Positions 50,917-60,784 of a stretch of 64,000 nucleotides of DNA are shown one piece after another. The notes beneath the pieces are model-generated. The model had not been told where the DNA came from and ran no database searches. It saw nothing but the letters and a program-made list of their open reading frames with translations. The position numbers and the translations under genes were made by a program. The DNA is taken from assembly GCF_014190805.1 (NCBI RefSeq), contig NZ_JACHVQ010000002.1, forward strand, positions 765,729 to 829,728, given 5' to 3'. The DNA is from Flexivirga oryzae. Its GTDB lineage: Bacteria > Actinomycetota > Actinomycetes > Actinomycetales > Dermatophilaceae. Position 1 is the stretch's first letter. Each line of letters begins with the position of its first letter.

Positions 50917-52071
50917 GTGACACAGCCGCCTGAGACGTATGACGTGCTGGTCGTCGGCGCGGGCCCGAGCGGAAGCCGGGCCGGGTATGCCGCTGCACGC
51001 GCCGGCGCACGCACCCTCGTGCTGGACCGCGCGGGCTTCCCGCGCTACAAGACCTGCGGCGGTGGCCTGATCGGCCCCACCCTGGCGTCCCTGCCGGACG
51101 ACCTGGACGTGCCGGTGCAGCAGGAGATCGGCCGCGCGTCGTTCACCCTGGCCGGCGCGCGCCCCTTCGAGCGTTCCGCCGGTCGCCGCATCCTCAGTCT
51201 GGTCAACCGGGGCGACTTCGACACCGCACTGCTGCACGCCGCCGAGGCGGCGGGCGCGGAGGTCCGCACCGGCGTCACCGTGACGGCGATCGCCGAGGCC
51301 GACGACCTGGTCACGGTCACCACCTCCGACGGCGACCTGCGCGCCCGCGCGGTCGTCGGTGCGGACGGCTCCGCCAGCCGCATCGGCCGGTACGTCGGTG
51401 TCCGGCTACGACAGACCGACCTCGGTCTGGAGGCCGAACTCGCCCCGGACGACGCGGCATGCCGGGCCTGGGCCGGCCGGGTGCACCTGGACTGGGGTCC
51501 GACGCCCGGGTCGTACGCGTGGGTGTTCCCGAAGCAGGACCTACTCACCGTCGGGGTCATCATGGCCAAGGGCCACCCGGCCGAGACGAAGCGATACCTC
51601 ACCGAATTCATCGCCCAGCAAGGGCTTTCGCACCTGGAAACGGTCCGCGAGTCCGGGCACCTGACCCGGTGCCGCACCGCGGACTCGCCGCTCGGAAGGG
51701 GCCGCGTCCTCCTCGCCGGAGACGCGGCAGGCCTGCTGGAACCGTGGACCCGCGAGGGGATCTCCTACGCCGTGCGGTCCGGCCAGCTCGCCGGTGCGTG
51801 CGCCGCGCAGTCCGGCCAGGGACGCCTGACCCCGTCGGCGGCGCTGGCGTCATACACCACGGCGGTGGGTGCCGAACTCGGTGCGGAGATGGCGATCGGC
51901 GAGCGCACGCTGCGGGCGTTCGAGCGACACCCGCGGGCGTTCCACACCATGCTGCGGACCGGTCCGGGGTGGCGCGTCTTCACCGGGATCACGCGCGGCG
52001 ACACGACCCTGGCGAGGGTGGCGCGGCACCGGCCGGTGCGACTCGGACTGGCGGCGATGAACCGCTGGTGA
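50917..52071 (+). CDS. geranylgeranyl reductase-family flavoprotein
   Basis: 384 aa from GTG 50917 (VTQPPETYDVLVVGAGPSG). FAD-binding GxGxxG at the N-terminus, KTCGGGLIGP (family block), and the second FAD motif GRVLLAGDAAGLLEPWTREGISYA. These enzymes reduce isoprenoid double bonds of quinones or lipids. It is divergent from the operon with the cyclase-like, methyl- and glycosyltransferases, which together hint at isoprenoid or glycolipid tailoring (inference). The frame is open far upstream, but that part is antisense to the monooxygenase. Confidence 0.85.
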   Translation: MTQPPETYDVLVVGAGPSGSRAGYAAARAGARTLVLDRAGFPRYKTCGGGLIGPTLASLPDDLDVPVQQEIGRASFTLAGARPFERSAGRRILSLVNRGDFDTALLHAAEAAGAEVRTGVTVTAIAEADDLVTVTTSDGDLRARAVVGADGSASRIGRYVGVRLRQTDLGLEAELAPDDAACRAWAGRVHLDWGPTPGSYAWVFPKQDLLTVGVIMAKGHPAETKRYLTEFIAQQGLSHLETVRESGHLTRCRTADSPLGRGRVLLAGDAAGLLEPWTREGISYAVRSGQLAGACAAQSGQGRLTPSAALASYTTAVGAELGAEMAIGERTLRAFERHPRAFHTMLRTGPGWRVFTGITRGDTTLARVARHRPVRLGLAAMNRW

Positions 52072-52078
52072 GACCGGC

Positions 52079-52639
52079 TCAGACGGTGTTGCCGACGGTG
52101 CCGCTGCCGCTGCTGTCGCCGTGGGCGATCAGGACGAACATCAGGATGGCGAACCCGATCGCCAGCACCAGTTGCGCGGCACCGATCACGATGCCGGCGA
52201 TCGCCATACCTCTGCCGGCGTCCTGCAGTTCCTTGGACCTGTTCAGCGCGACGATGCCCAGGATGATGCCGACGATGCCCGAGACGCCGCACAGCACGAA
52301 GGTGCCGGCGAGGCTGGTGACGAACGACGCGATGGCCATGCCGTTGCTGGGCTGTGGCTGGTAGTTGCTGTACGGGTTGTAGGCGGGCGGGCCGTATTTC
52401 GGGTCGTATGGCGCCTGCGCGGACGGCTGCTGGCCGTACTGCGGCGGGCTGGCGTATTCCTGCTGACCGTGGTCCGTCCCCGGATACCCCTGCTGCCCGT
52501 AGACCGGCGCGGACGCCTGCGGGTAGGGGTCGCCCTGCTGCCCGGACGGCGTGGCGTACGGGTCGACGGCGGGCTGGGCGCGCGTCTCCTCGTAGTGGAT
52601 GTTCCGGTCGCCGGACGCCCCGCCATACGGATCAGACAT
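52079..52639 (-). CDS. DUF4190-type membrane protein with Pro/Tyr/Gln-rich N-terminus
   Basis: 186 aa from ATG 52639. Residues 1-97 are low-complexity, rich in Pro, Tyr, Gln and Gly (repeats such as YGQQGYP, PQYGQQP); two hydrophobic helices follow (FVTSLAGTFVLCGVSGIVGIIL region and IAGIVIGAAQLVLAIGFAIL region) with ALNRSKELQDAGRGMAIAG between, the DUF4190 signature. Function unknown. It ends 7 bp from the convergent flavoprotein gene. Confidence 0.85.
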   Translation of the reverse strand: MSDPYGGASGDRNIHYEETRAQPAVDPYATPSGQQGDPYPQASAPVYGQQGYPGTDHGQQEYASPPQYGQQPSAQAPYDPKYGPPAYNPYSNYQPQPSNGMAIASFVTSLAGTFVLCGVSGIVGIILGIVALNRSKELQDAGRGMAIAGIVIGAAQLVLAIGFAILMFVLIAHGDSSGSGTVGNTV

Positions 52640-52688
52640 GCGGCAAGGGTAAGCGGAGCCGCTCCGGGACCGCGAATCGTCGCGGCAC

Positions 52689-54080
52689 TCAGTTGACCAC
52701 GGAGTCGCCCGGCAACCAGCCGTCCGGCCCGCTCGAACCGGCCGGGTAGGTCTCCATCGGGACGCGATCGGCCGCCCACGCCTTGAGCACCGGGTCCATG
52801 ACCCGCCAGCAGGACTCGGCCGCGTCACCACGGACCGAGAGCATGGTGTCGCCGTCGAGGACCTCACGCAGTACCTCGCCGTACGGGAGCATCCAGCCGG
52901 GTGCCAGCTCGGCGCGCAGCTCCTTCTGCTCCAGGTCCATCGGGCTGCCCTCGGCGTTCATGGTGAGCACGAACGACACGGCACCCGGGTTGAGGTTGAT
53001 GATCAGCTTGTCCGGTGCGGCCGTGTTGTCGAAGCCGACGGGCAGGTGCGGCACCTGGCGGAAGTAGGCCACGATCTGCTTGCGCGGGGTGCCGAGCGCC
53101 TTGCCGCTGCGCAGCGTGAAGGGGACACCGGACCACCGGTTGTTGCGCACCTCGACCTGCACCTGGGCGAGGGTCTCGGTGTTGCGGGCGGGATCGACGC
53201 CCTTCTCCCGGGTGTATGCCGGGACCTTGCGCCTCCCGATCGTGCCCGCGGTGTAGCGGGCGCGCTTGCTGGCGCGTTTCGGGCTGTTCGACCACAGGTG
53301 CGTCGAGCGCAGCACCTGGTTCTTCTGGTCCTGCACCTCGGTCGCGCTCAGCTCGGCGACCGACTCCATGGCGAAGACCGCGAGCACCTGCAGCAGGTGG
53401 GACTGCAACATGTCACGCAGCGCGCCGGCCTTGTCGTAGTAGCCGGCGCGGCCCTCGAGGGCGAGGTCCTCGTCGTAGATGATCTCGACCCGTTCGATGT
53501 GCTCACGGTTCCAGACCGGCTGCAGGATGCGGTTGGCGAACCGCAGCCCGATGAGGTTGAGCACGGTGGAGCGCCCGAGGAAGTGGTCGACCCGGAAGAT
53601 CTGCTCCTCGGGTGCCACCCGGTGCAGCTGCTCGTTGAACGCGCGGGCGGTCTTCTCGTCGGAACCGAACGGCTTCTCCAGCGCGAGCCGGGTGCCGGCC
53701 GGCAGGTCGATGTCCTCCAGCAGCTTGCACACGCCGATCGACACGGCCGGCGGCAGCGCGAAGTAGATCACCAGCGGTCCCGCCAGGGAGCCGATCAGGT
53801 CGGACAACTCGGTGGCGTCCAGCAGGTTGGTGCGCTGATAGCGGGTGCGTGACAGGACGGACCGCTTGGGGCGGGCCGGCACCGGCACCGTGTCGAAGGC
53901 CTCCTCGACCCGCTTCTTCCAGTCGGCCGGGCTCAGGTCCGCGCGGTCGGCCCCGATGATCCGAACCTTCCGGGTGGGCTCGATCTTCAGCAGGCTGCCG
54001 ACGCCGGGCAGCAACAGCCGGTGGGTGAGATCTCCACCGGCGCCGAGGATGAGCAGGGTCACGGATTCGTCTGCAGCCAT
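52689..54080 (-). CDS. glucose-6-phosphate dehydrogenase family protein, divergent paralogue
   Basis: 463 aa with the G6PD two-domain layout: GAGGDLTHRLLLPG coenzyme site, EKPFGSDEKTA, RVDHFLGRSTVLN and a long C-terminal domain. The active-site block, normally DHYLGK, ends in Arg (residue 170) instead of Lys, and the basic residues after GDL in the coenzyme loop are partly missing. It may have an altered substrate or cofactor, or reduced activity. No pentose-phosphate partner genes lie alongside. Confidence 0.8.
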   Translation of the reverse strand: MAADESVTLLILGAGGDLTHRLLLPGVGSLLKIEPTRKVRIIGADRADLSPADWKKRVEEAFDTVPVPARPKRSVLSRTRYQRTNLLDATELSDLIGSLAGPLVIYFALPPAVSIGVCKLLEDIDLPAGTRLALEKPFGSDEKTARAFNEQLHRVAPEEQIFRVDHFLGRSTVLNLIGLRFANRILQPVWNREHIERVEIIYDEDLALEGRAGYYDKAGALRDMLQSHLLQVLAVFAMESVAELSATEVQDQKNQVLRSTHLWSNSPKRASKRARYTAGTIGRRKVPAYTREKGVDPARNTETLAQVQVEVRNNRWSGVPFTLRSGKALGTPRKQIVAYFRQVPHLPVGFDNTAAPDKLIINLNPGAVSFVLTMNAEGSPMDLEQKELRAELAPGWMLPYGEVLREVLDGDTMLSVRGDAAESCWRVMDPVLKAWAADRVPMETYPAGSSGPDGWLPGDSVVN

Positions 54081-54324
54081 GCGTCAGAGCATGGCACGGG
54101 ATCCCTGGGGTGTTCGCGATGCGGACGCGGCAGGTTGCCGTGCACTCGCACCTTCATGTAACTTGTCGTTATGCAATACATCATGGCACGTGATCCCGTT
54201 CGGCCGATGCGCCGTGCGGTCATGTGTCGCTGTCTGGCCTCGTGAGCTCCCGCGTCACGCCTGAGACACGACGAATCCCGCCCTCCCACAACGAGACTCG
54301 CACAGACAGCCCAAGGACACCCTC

Positions 54325-54771
54325 ATGACAGTCACCAGCCCGCCAGCACCGGATGTCGAATTGACGTGGCAGTCGGAGCTTTTCAGCGCCGCGCCGGCAT
54401 TCCGCCGGACGGCCGTCGCCGACGCACGTGAGCGGCTCAGCCCGCGCGCCGCGTTCCAGGAGGTCCTGTGGGGGCGCGCGACACTGGTCGACATACGCCC
54501 CGAGGCCCAGCGCCGGACCGAGGGAGCGCTGCCTACCTCGTTGACCCCGTTGGCGATCGAGCACTCGACGCTCGGCGCGCGGCTCGACCCCCGCGGCGAC
54601 GCGCGGCTGCCGATCGCCTCCACCGATCTCCGGGTGATCGTCATCTGCCAGGAGGGACGCGACTCGTCCCACGCGGTGGAGACGCTGGGGCGGCTCGGGG
54701 TGCGGCACGCGACGGACGTCATCGGCGGCTTCGCCGCCTGGCGCTCGCTCGGCCTCCCTGTCGCCGCCTAG
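54325..54771 (+). CDS. rhodanese-like domain protein
   Basis: 148 aa. Single rhodanese domain with active-site loop VICQEGRDSSHAV (Cys nucleophile present) and the typical VDIRPEAQRRTEGALP and DVIGGFAAWRSLGLPV strands. The first 45 residues are an extension without clear homology. It likely transfers sulfane sulfur; partner unknown. No operon partners. Confidence 0.85.
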   Translation: MTVTSPPAPDVELTWQSELFSAAPAFRRTAVADARERLSPRAAFQEVLWGRATLVDIRPEAQRRTEGALPTSLTPLAIEHSTLGARLDPRGDARLPIASTDLRVIVICQEGRDSSHAVETLGRLGVRHATDVIGGFAAWRSLGLPVAA

Positions 54772-54787
54772 CGGCCACCCACTTCAC

Positions 54788-54822
54788 CGACAGGCCCACA
54801 AACGACCGACAGGCCCACTTGT
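54788..54822. repeat. short tandem CGACAGGCCCAC repeat
   Basis: CGACAGGCCCACAAAC followed by CGACAGGCCCACTT just after the rhodanese stop; a close relative of the paired CGACAGGCTCA motifs at 45457-45491. Confidence 0.5.
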
Positions 54823-54913
54823 TCGACGCGTTTGACGGCGTTTGACGGTGGATTTCTGGGCCGCTCGCTCGTTGGTGAGCCTCTCGGCAAGGGGGTTTGG
54901 GGGTGGGGGGTCG

Positions 54914-55399
54914 TCAGACGTGGGCCGTCGCGACGGTCTCGCCGTCGATGACGAAGCGGGCGTCGACCACGACCTCGGAGCGCAACGAGTTGGCGATGAA
55001 GCACTCCTCGTGGGCGATCCGGGTCAGTCGCTCGAGCTGGCCGAGCCGGCTGCCGGTGGCCAGGGTGACCACCGGCCGCAGCTCGATGCGGGTGACCCAC
55101 ATCGGCGAATTCGCCTCCGGCATCACGCCTTCCGCGTCGTCCCGGTAATCGACGACGTCCAGCCGGGCACGGGCCGCGACGGCCAGGAAGGACAGCAGTT
55201 GGCAGCTGCTCGCCGCCATCACCAGCAACTGCTCCGGGTTCGCACGTGCCGGGTCGCCGCGGAAGTGCGGGTCGGACGACATCGGCACAGCCGCGAGCTC
55301 CCCGGGAGCGACGTCGTGCGCGCGCGAGTAGGCGTCATACCCCTCTCCGGTGGAACCCGACCAGGTCAAAGTGACCGGGTAGGAGTGGGTTTCGGTCAT
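54914..55399 (-). CDS. OsmC family protein
   Basis: 161 aa from ATG 55399, one base overlapping the hydrolase stop. Features: PEQLLVMAASSCQLLSFLAVAARARL with the Cys of the redox pair, and IAHEECFIANSLRSEV with the second Cys. OsmC/Ohr proteins reduce organic hydroperoxides with a Cys pair; this member is in the broader OsmC branch. Cotranscribed with an alpha/beta hydrolase. Confidence 0.88.
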   Translation of the reverse strand: MTETHSYPVTLTWSGSTGEGYDAYSRAHDVAPGELAAVPMSSDPHFRGDPARANPEQLLVMAASSCQLLSFLAVAARARLDVVDYRDDAEGVMPEANSPMWVTRIELRPVVTLATGSRLGQLERLTRIAHEECFIANSLRSEVVVDARFVIDGETVATAHV

Positions 55400-56223
55400 C
55401 AGGCGCCGGTGAGGTGCAGCAGCGGCTGACCGGCCCGATCGGCGGCCTGGACCACGGTCTGCACGATGGCGCCGGCAACCAGCTCGGGGTTGTCGACCAT
55501 CGGGACGTGCCCGCAGTCGGGCAGCGTCAGGTGGGAGACCATCGGCAGCGCCCGGCGTGCGGCCGCCGCCTGCGACGGCGGGAGCAGCCGGTCCTTGGTG
55601 CCCCAGGCGATCGTGACCGGGACCAGCGGCTGGTGCCGGTAGCGGGATCGCGAGGCGTGCCACGCCACCGGGAAGAAGCCCGGCGAGGTGCGCAGGTTGA
55701 GCGCATCGCTGTAGGCGACGTCCCCCGGGACGTTCTCGGGGTGGGAGTAGAGCGTGCGCAGGCTGGCCCTGCGCAGCAGCGCCTTGTCGGAGAAGAGCTT
55801 GACGACCGGACGCGGTGCGTGTGCCGACGCCTTCAACACCGACAGTCCCGCGATGGCGTTGGCCAGACCGAGCGGACCCCAGAAACCGGCCGGTGAGATC
55901 GCGGTCGCCGTGCGCACCGACCCTCGGGCGGCCAGCTCCAGCGCGAACAGCCCACCCAGGGAGTTGCCCGCGACGTGCGGCCGATCCAGCCCGAGGTGCG
56001 CGAAGAAGCCCTCCAACTGGTCGACGTAGCTGTCCATGCGATAGCTGTATGGCGCGGCCGGGGCCGGCGACCTGCCGAAACCGGGCAGATCGAGCTCGAT
56101 GACGTCGAAGTCCTGCGCCAGCAGCTCGAACGTCTCACCCCAGGCCGAGCGCTGATGCCCGATGCCGTGCACCAGCACCAGCGGGTCGCCCGAACCCGCA
56201 CGCGTGTAATCGATCGTCGACAT
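55399..56223 (-). CDS. alpha/beta hydrolase
   Basis: 274 aa. VLVHGIGHQRSAW (oxyanion region), nucleophile elbow AGNSLGGLFALEL (Ser), Asp in WGTKDRLLPPS and His in PDCGHVPMVDNPE complete the triad. Substrate not predictable; similar to esterases and meta-cleavage-product hydrolases in fold, but it is outside the catabolic island, in an operon with OsmC. Confidence 0.88.
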   Translation of the reverse strand: MSTIDYTRAGSGDPLVLVHGIGHQRSAWGETFELLAQDFDVIELDLPGFGRSPAPAAPYSYRMDSYVDQLEGFFAHLGLDRPHVAGNSLGGLFALELAARGSVRTATAISPAGFWGPLGLANAIAGLSVLKASAHAPRPVVKLFSDKALLRRASLRTLYSHPENVPGDVAYSDALNLRTSPGFFPVAWHASRSRYRHQPLVPVTIAWGTKDRLLPPSQAAAARRALPMVSHLTLPDCGHVPMVDNPELVAGAIVQTVVQAADRAGQPLLHLTGA

Positions 56224-56317
56224 CAGACCTCATCTCGCCACCCGAGTCACGGACCCGTCGAAGACCCGTGGGAGTTGCCGGAACATCGCACTCCGTGGTG
56301 CGGCCGACCGTCCCACA

Positions 56318-56845
56318 CTACCTAGAGATCGTGCTTCGCGCTGGTTTCGGATCCGGGAGAACGATGAGCGACACCTGAGCGACCAGTGATCCGGATCGGT
56401 CGTAGGTGATGTCCGCGTCGATCAGTTCGCCGCGGAGCACGTGCGGCAACCAGATGCGCGAGTCGTCCCACATCCGGTCCGTCGGCAGTGCCGCCACCGG
56501 GTGCCACTGCGGGTCCAGTTCGTCGGACGCCACCAGTTCGCCGGTCCAGGTCGTCGTCCGGTAGAGCGCCACTGACATGTCGGTGCCGGGCGAGGCGGGG
56601 AAGCGGAAGACGACGCGGCCCGCGTCATACAGGTCGGCGGGTGCGACCCGCAGGCCGGTCTCCTCGAAGGTCTCGCGCACGCCGGCCTCGAGGTCGGTTT
56701 CGCCGGGCTCGACGTGCCCGCCGATGCCCACGATCCGGCCGGTGCCGAACCCCCGTTGCTTCAGCCCGAGCAGCACCTCCTGCCCGCCGGGCGTGTCGCG
56801 CAGCAGGAAGACCAGGCACATCGGGGTCATCATCACTGCCAGCAT
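56318..56845 (-). CDS. Nudix hydrolase, MutT-like
   Basis: 175 aa from ATG 56845, chosen because GGTGG lies 8-10 bases upstream; 56896 and 56833 are alternatives. The Nudix box GHVEPGETDLEAGVRETFEETGL is complete (GX5EX7REUXEEXGU). The start MTPMCLVFLLRD and overall length fit 8-oxo-dGTP diphosphatase-type enzymes. Divergent from pfkA. Confidence 0.88.
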   Translation of the reverse strand: MLAVMMTPMCLVFLLRDTPGGQEVLLGLKQRGFGTGRIVGIGGHVEPGETDLEAGVRETFEETGLRVAPADLYDAGRVVFRFPASPGTDMSVALYRTTTWTGELVASDELDPQWHPVAALPTDRMWDDSRIWLPHVLRGELIDADITYDRSGSLVAQVSLIVLPDPKPARSTISR

Positions 56846-56944
56846 GCCCGATCCACCCGGGTGGGTGAGTCGCCGGGCCTCGCGGGACGACAACATCGTG
56901 GACAACCGCGCACAGAACGGCGCCGACCCGCCACGATAGGGCGC

Positions 56945-57967
<1,023 letters not shown>

Positions 57968-57969
57968 GA

Positions 57970-58157
57970 GCGGCGGGACCTCGATACGGTCTCGTTCCTC
58001 GACCTACTCGGCCACCGCGGGCTACTCGTTCCTCCGTCCGCGTATCGAGGCCTCGGCCACCGCGGGCTGCTCGTTCCTCGACCAGCAGCGGTGGCCGAGT
58101 AGCGGATGGAGGAGCGAAGCGGGGGAATCCGCGTATCGAGGCCTCGGCCACCGCGAC
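57970..58157. repeat. GC-rich interspersed repeat cluster
   Basis: A 26-bp unit beginning CGCGTATCGAGGCCTCGG occurs at 58039-58064 and 58130-58155; shorter inverted pieces (GGTGGCCGAGTAG against CTACTCGGCCACC) lie between. It sits between the ends of pfkA and the next gene, both ending here. Confidence 0.75.
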
Positions 58158-58589
58158 CTACTCGGCCACCTCGGCGAGTTCGGCCACGACCTGGGCGGTG
58201 TATGCCGCCACGGCGTCACTCACGTCCACGATGCCCTCGAGGGGCGGCCCGACATACTCGGGCGCGAGCAGCCCGGCGTCGGCGAGCGCGTGCACCAGTG
58301 CGTGCTTGACCTCCGGCCGCGGCAACCCGGGCGGCACCGGGAACGCGTAGATGTCCGCCGCTTCGGTGCTGATCCTCGGGAACCGTTTGCGGACCCGGCC
58401 GAGCTCCTTGTCCTTGGAGTTCAGGTGCAGATACATCCGCAGTGCGGGCGGCATCCCGGTCGTCCCGAGGTAGAGAATGTTCGCCCGCGGGTCGGGGCCG
58501 TCCGGCAGCCGCCATACATAGACCCATGAATCCGGTCGATCCCCAAGGAGTTCGCCGTCCCTGACATGCCAGACCTCAGTGCCGTCCAC
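58158..58589 (-). CDS. hypothetical protein, possibly GIY-YIG-like
   Basis: 143 aa from GTG 58589; the frame is open to 58685, but that would run into the divergent transporter start. The segment SWVYVWRLP .. NILYLGTTGMPPALRMYLHL recalls the GIY...YIG...R pattern of that nuclease fold (VYV, YLG, R), but no catalytic Glu is evident. Function unknown. Confidence 0.5.
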   Translation of the reverse strand: MDGTEVWHVRDGELLGDRPDSWVYVWRLPDGPDPRANILYLGTTGMPPALRMYLHLNSKDKELGRVRKRFPRISTEAADIYAFPVPPGLPRPEVKHALVHALADAGLLAPEYVGPPLEGIVDVSDAVAAYTAQVVAELAEVAE

Positions 58590-58683
58590 CCCACAGTTGT
58601 ACCGCGCGAGGGGCCGCTTGGTCTCGATACGCTCCTTCGTCGCTACTCGACCCGCGCGGCCCGCGGGCAGATACGTTGAAACC

Positions 58684-60075
58684 ATGACGCAGCCGCGTGG
58701 CGGAGGACCCGACCTGACCGAGCAGCTGGCCGAAGCGGCCCCGGACGAGAACGACCCGGCATTGCGCAGCGCCGTGCGGCGATCCGTGCGCCGGCTGGTG
58801 CCGTTCGTCGCGCTGCTCTACTTCATCAACTACCTGGACCGCACCAACATCGGTTTCGCCGGCCCCAACGGCATGAACGACGACCTGCACCTCACCGGGT
58901 CGATGTTCGGCTTCGCGTCCGGGATCTTCTTCCTCGGCTACCTGCTGCTGGAGGTGCCGAGCAACATGGCGCTGCACAAGTTCGGCGCCCGCCGCTGGAT
59001 CGCGCGGATCCTGGTCACCTGGGGCATCGTCGCCGCCGCGATCACCTTCGTGCCCAACGCAGGGACCCTCTACCTGCTGCGCTTCCTGCTCGGCATCGCC
59101 GAGGCCGGCTTCTTCCCCGGCATCGTGCTCTACCTGACGTTCTGGTTCCCGCAGCGTCAACGCGCCCGGATGACAGCACTTTTCATGGTTGCGGTGCCAC
59201 TGTCGAGCGCGATCGGCACACCCATCTCGTCCTTGCTGATCGCGCACGCGGACGGCTGGCTGGGCCTCGACGGCTGGCGCATCATGTTCCTGCTCGAAGG
59301 TGTGCCCGCGATCCTGCTGGGTGTCGTGACCTGGTTCTTCCTGACCGACCGCCCGGAGAACGCCAAGTGGATGCCGGCCGAGGAGCGCGACGCCCTGCAG
59401 CGCGCGCTGGACGCCGAACAACTCGGCCGCAGCCGTGCCTACCGGGTCACGATCCTGCAGTCGCTCACCCGGCCGCGGGTCTGGGCGCTCGCCTTCGTCT
59501 ACTTCGCGATGGTCTACGGCCTCTACGCGCTCGGCTTCTTCCTGCCCACGATCATCGCCGGGTTCGCCGATCAGTACGGCACCGACTACTCGATCGTGCA
59601 GCGCGGGTTGATCAATGCCGTCCCGTATGTCGCCGGCGCCATCGCGATGATCCCGTGGGCGCTGCACGGCGACCGGACCCGCGAACGCGTCTGGCACGTC
59701 GCGGGACCGACGATCGTCGGCGGCATCGCCATACCGATCACGCTCTACCTGGGCAGCCCGTTCGCGGCCATGGTCGCGGTCACCATCTGCGCGGTCGGGA
59801 TCATGTGCGCGCTGCCGACCTTCTGGGCGCTGCCGACCAACTTCCTGTCCGGCGCCGCGGCGGCGAGCGGCATCGCGCTGATCAACTCGGTCGGCAACTC
59901 GGCGGGCTTCTTCGCGCCGTACTTCACCGGCTGGCTGAAGGACGGCACGGGCACCGAGAAGACCGGCCTGTGGCTGGTCGGCATCGTGATGGTCGTCGGC
60001 GGTCTGCTCGCGGTGCTGCTGGGTGCGGCCCCGCCTCCACGAGACGAGAATGCTGCCAAGACGGTCCAGTCCTAG
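58684..60075 (+). CDS. MFS transporter, anion:cation symporter family
   Basis: 463 aa from ATG 58684, 12 predicted transmembrane helices. NYLDRTNIGFAGPNGMNDDLHLTG at helix 1 and GIAEAGFFPGIVLYLTFWFPQRQRARMTALF are signatures of the ACS family, which import organic acids such as tartrate, phthalate or hydroxyphenylacetate. A dienelactone hydrolase-like gene follows 12 bp downstream. Substrate open. Confidence 0.87.
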   Translation: MTQPRGGGPDLTEQLAEAAPDENDPALRSAVRRSVRRLVPFVALLYFINYLDRTNIGFAGPNGMNDDLHLTGSMFGFASGIFFLGYLLLEVPSNMALHKFGARRWIARILVTWGIVAAAITFVPNAGTLYLLRFLLGIAEAGFFPGIVLYLTFWFPQRQRARMTALFMVAVPLSSAIGTPISSLLIAHADGWLGLDGWRIMFLLEGVPAILLGVVTWFFLTDRPENAKWMPAEERDALQRALDAEQLGRSRAYRVTILQSLTRPRVWALAFVYFAMVYGLYALGFFLPTIIAGFADQYGTDYSIVQRGLINAVPYVAGAIAMIPWALHGDRTRERVWHVAGPTIVGGIAIPITLYLGSPFAAMVAVTICAVGIMCALPTFWALPTNFLSGAAAASGIALINSVGNSAGFFAPYFTGWLKDGTGTEKTGLWLVGIVMVVGGLLAVLLGAAPPPRDENAAKTVQS

Positions 60076-60087
60076 GAGGTCCGTGAC

Positions 60088-60651
60088 ATGAGCACCATCC
60101 TGTTGCTGCACTCGGCGTTCGGGCTGCGCCCGGCGGTCACGCATTTCGCGGACGCGCTGCGCGAGCACGGGCACGAGGTGGTGGTCCCCGACTACTACGG
60201 CGGTCACGTCTTCGACGACACCTGCGCCGGGCTGTCGCACCGCGACGACGTGGGCCCGGCGAACCTGCTCGCGGGGGTGCGACCGATCCTGGAGGGTCTG
60301 CCCGCCGACACGGTTCTCGCCGGTTTCTCGCTGGGTGCCGCGTTCGCCCAGCGACTGGCCGCCGACCGCCCGCAGGCAGCCGCGGTGATCCTGATGCACA
60401 GTGTGGCGCCGCCGCGTGGCGGGACGTGGAGCGGACAGCCGGTGCAGGTGCACCGGTATGCCGAGGACCCGTTCGTCGACCCGGCCGACCTGCAGGCACT
60501 GGGCGACGCGGTCCGCGCATCCGGCGCGGACTTTGTGGACTTCGTCACACCCGGCAAGGGGCATCTGTTCACCGATCCGGACCTGCCCGACGGCGACGCG
60601 GGCGCAACTGCCGCGACAGTCGAGCGGATCGCGGCGCTGCTCGCGGACTGA
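60088..60651 (+). CDS. dienelactone hydrolase-like protein with Ser nucleophile
   Basis: 187 aa, alpha/beta hydrolase of the DLH type: LLLHSAFGLRPAVTHFADALR, VVPDYYGGHVF, and nucleophile elbow AGFSLGAAFAQ where true dienelactone hydrolases have Cys. His in GKGHLF completes the site. Cotranscribed with the transporter. Substrate unknown. Confidence 0.82.
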   Translation: MSTILLLHSAFGLRPAVTHFADALREHGHEVVVPDYYGGHVFDDTCAGLSHRDDVGPANLLAGVRPILEGLPADTVLAGFSLGAAFAQRLAADRPQAAAVILMHSVAPPRGGTWSGQPVQVHRYAEDPFVDPADLQALGDAVRASGADFVDFVTPGKGHLFTDPDLPDGDAGATAATVERIAALLAD

Positions 60652-60784
60652 GTCGCGCGAGATCCGGCGGAGGATCCCTCCGGTAATGATTGGCGCGTTG
60701 TCGGCGCCCGGGGTTAGCCTTGACTGCTGCACTTTTCATGGGCGCAGTGCATCACCCCACAAACCAGCTCAAAGGAGGGGGAGC

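Noticed and set aside
55399..56223. The alpha/beta hydrolase as the missing meta-cleavage hydrolase
   Set aside because: It is in the host part, coupled to OsmC, 25 kb from the catabolic genes, with no specific sequence sign for that activity.
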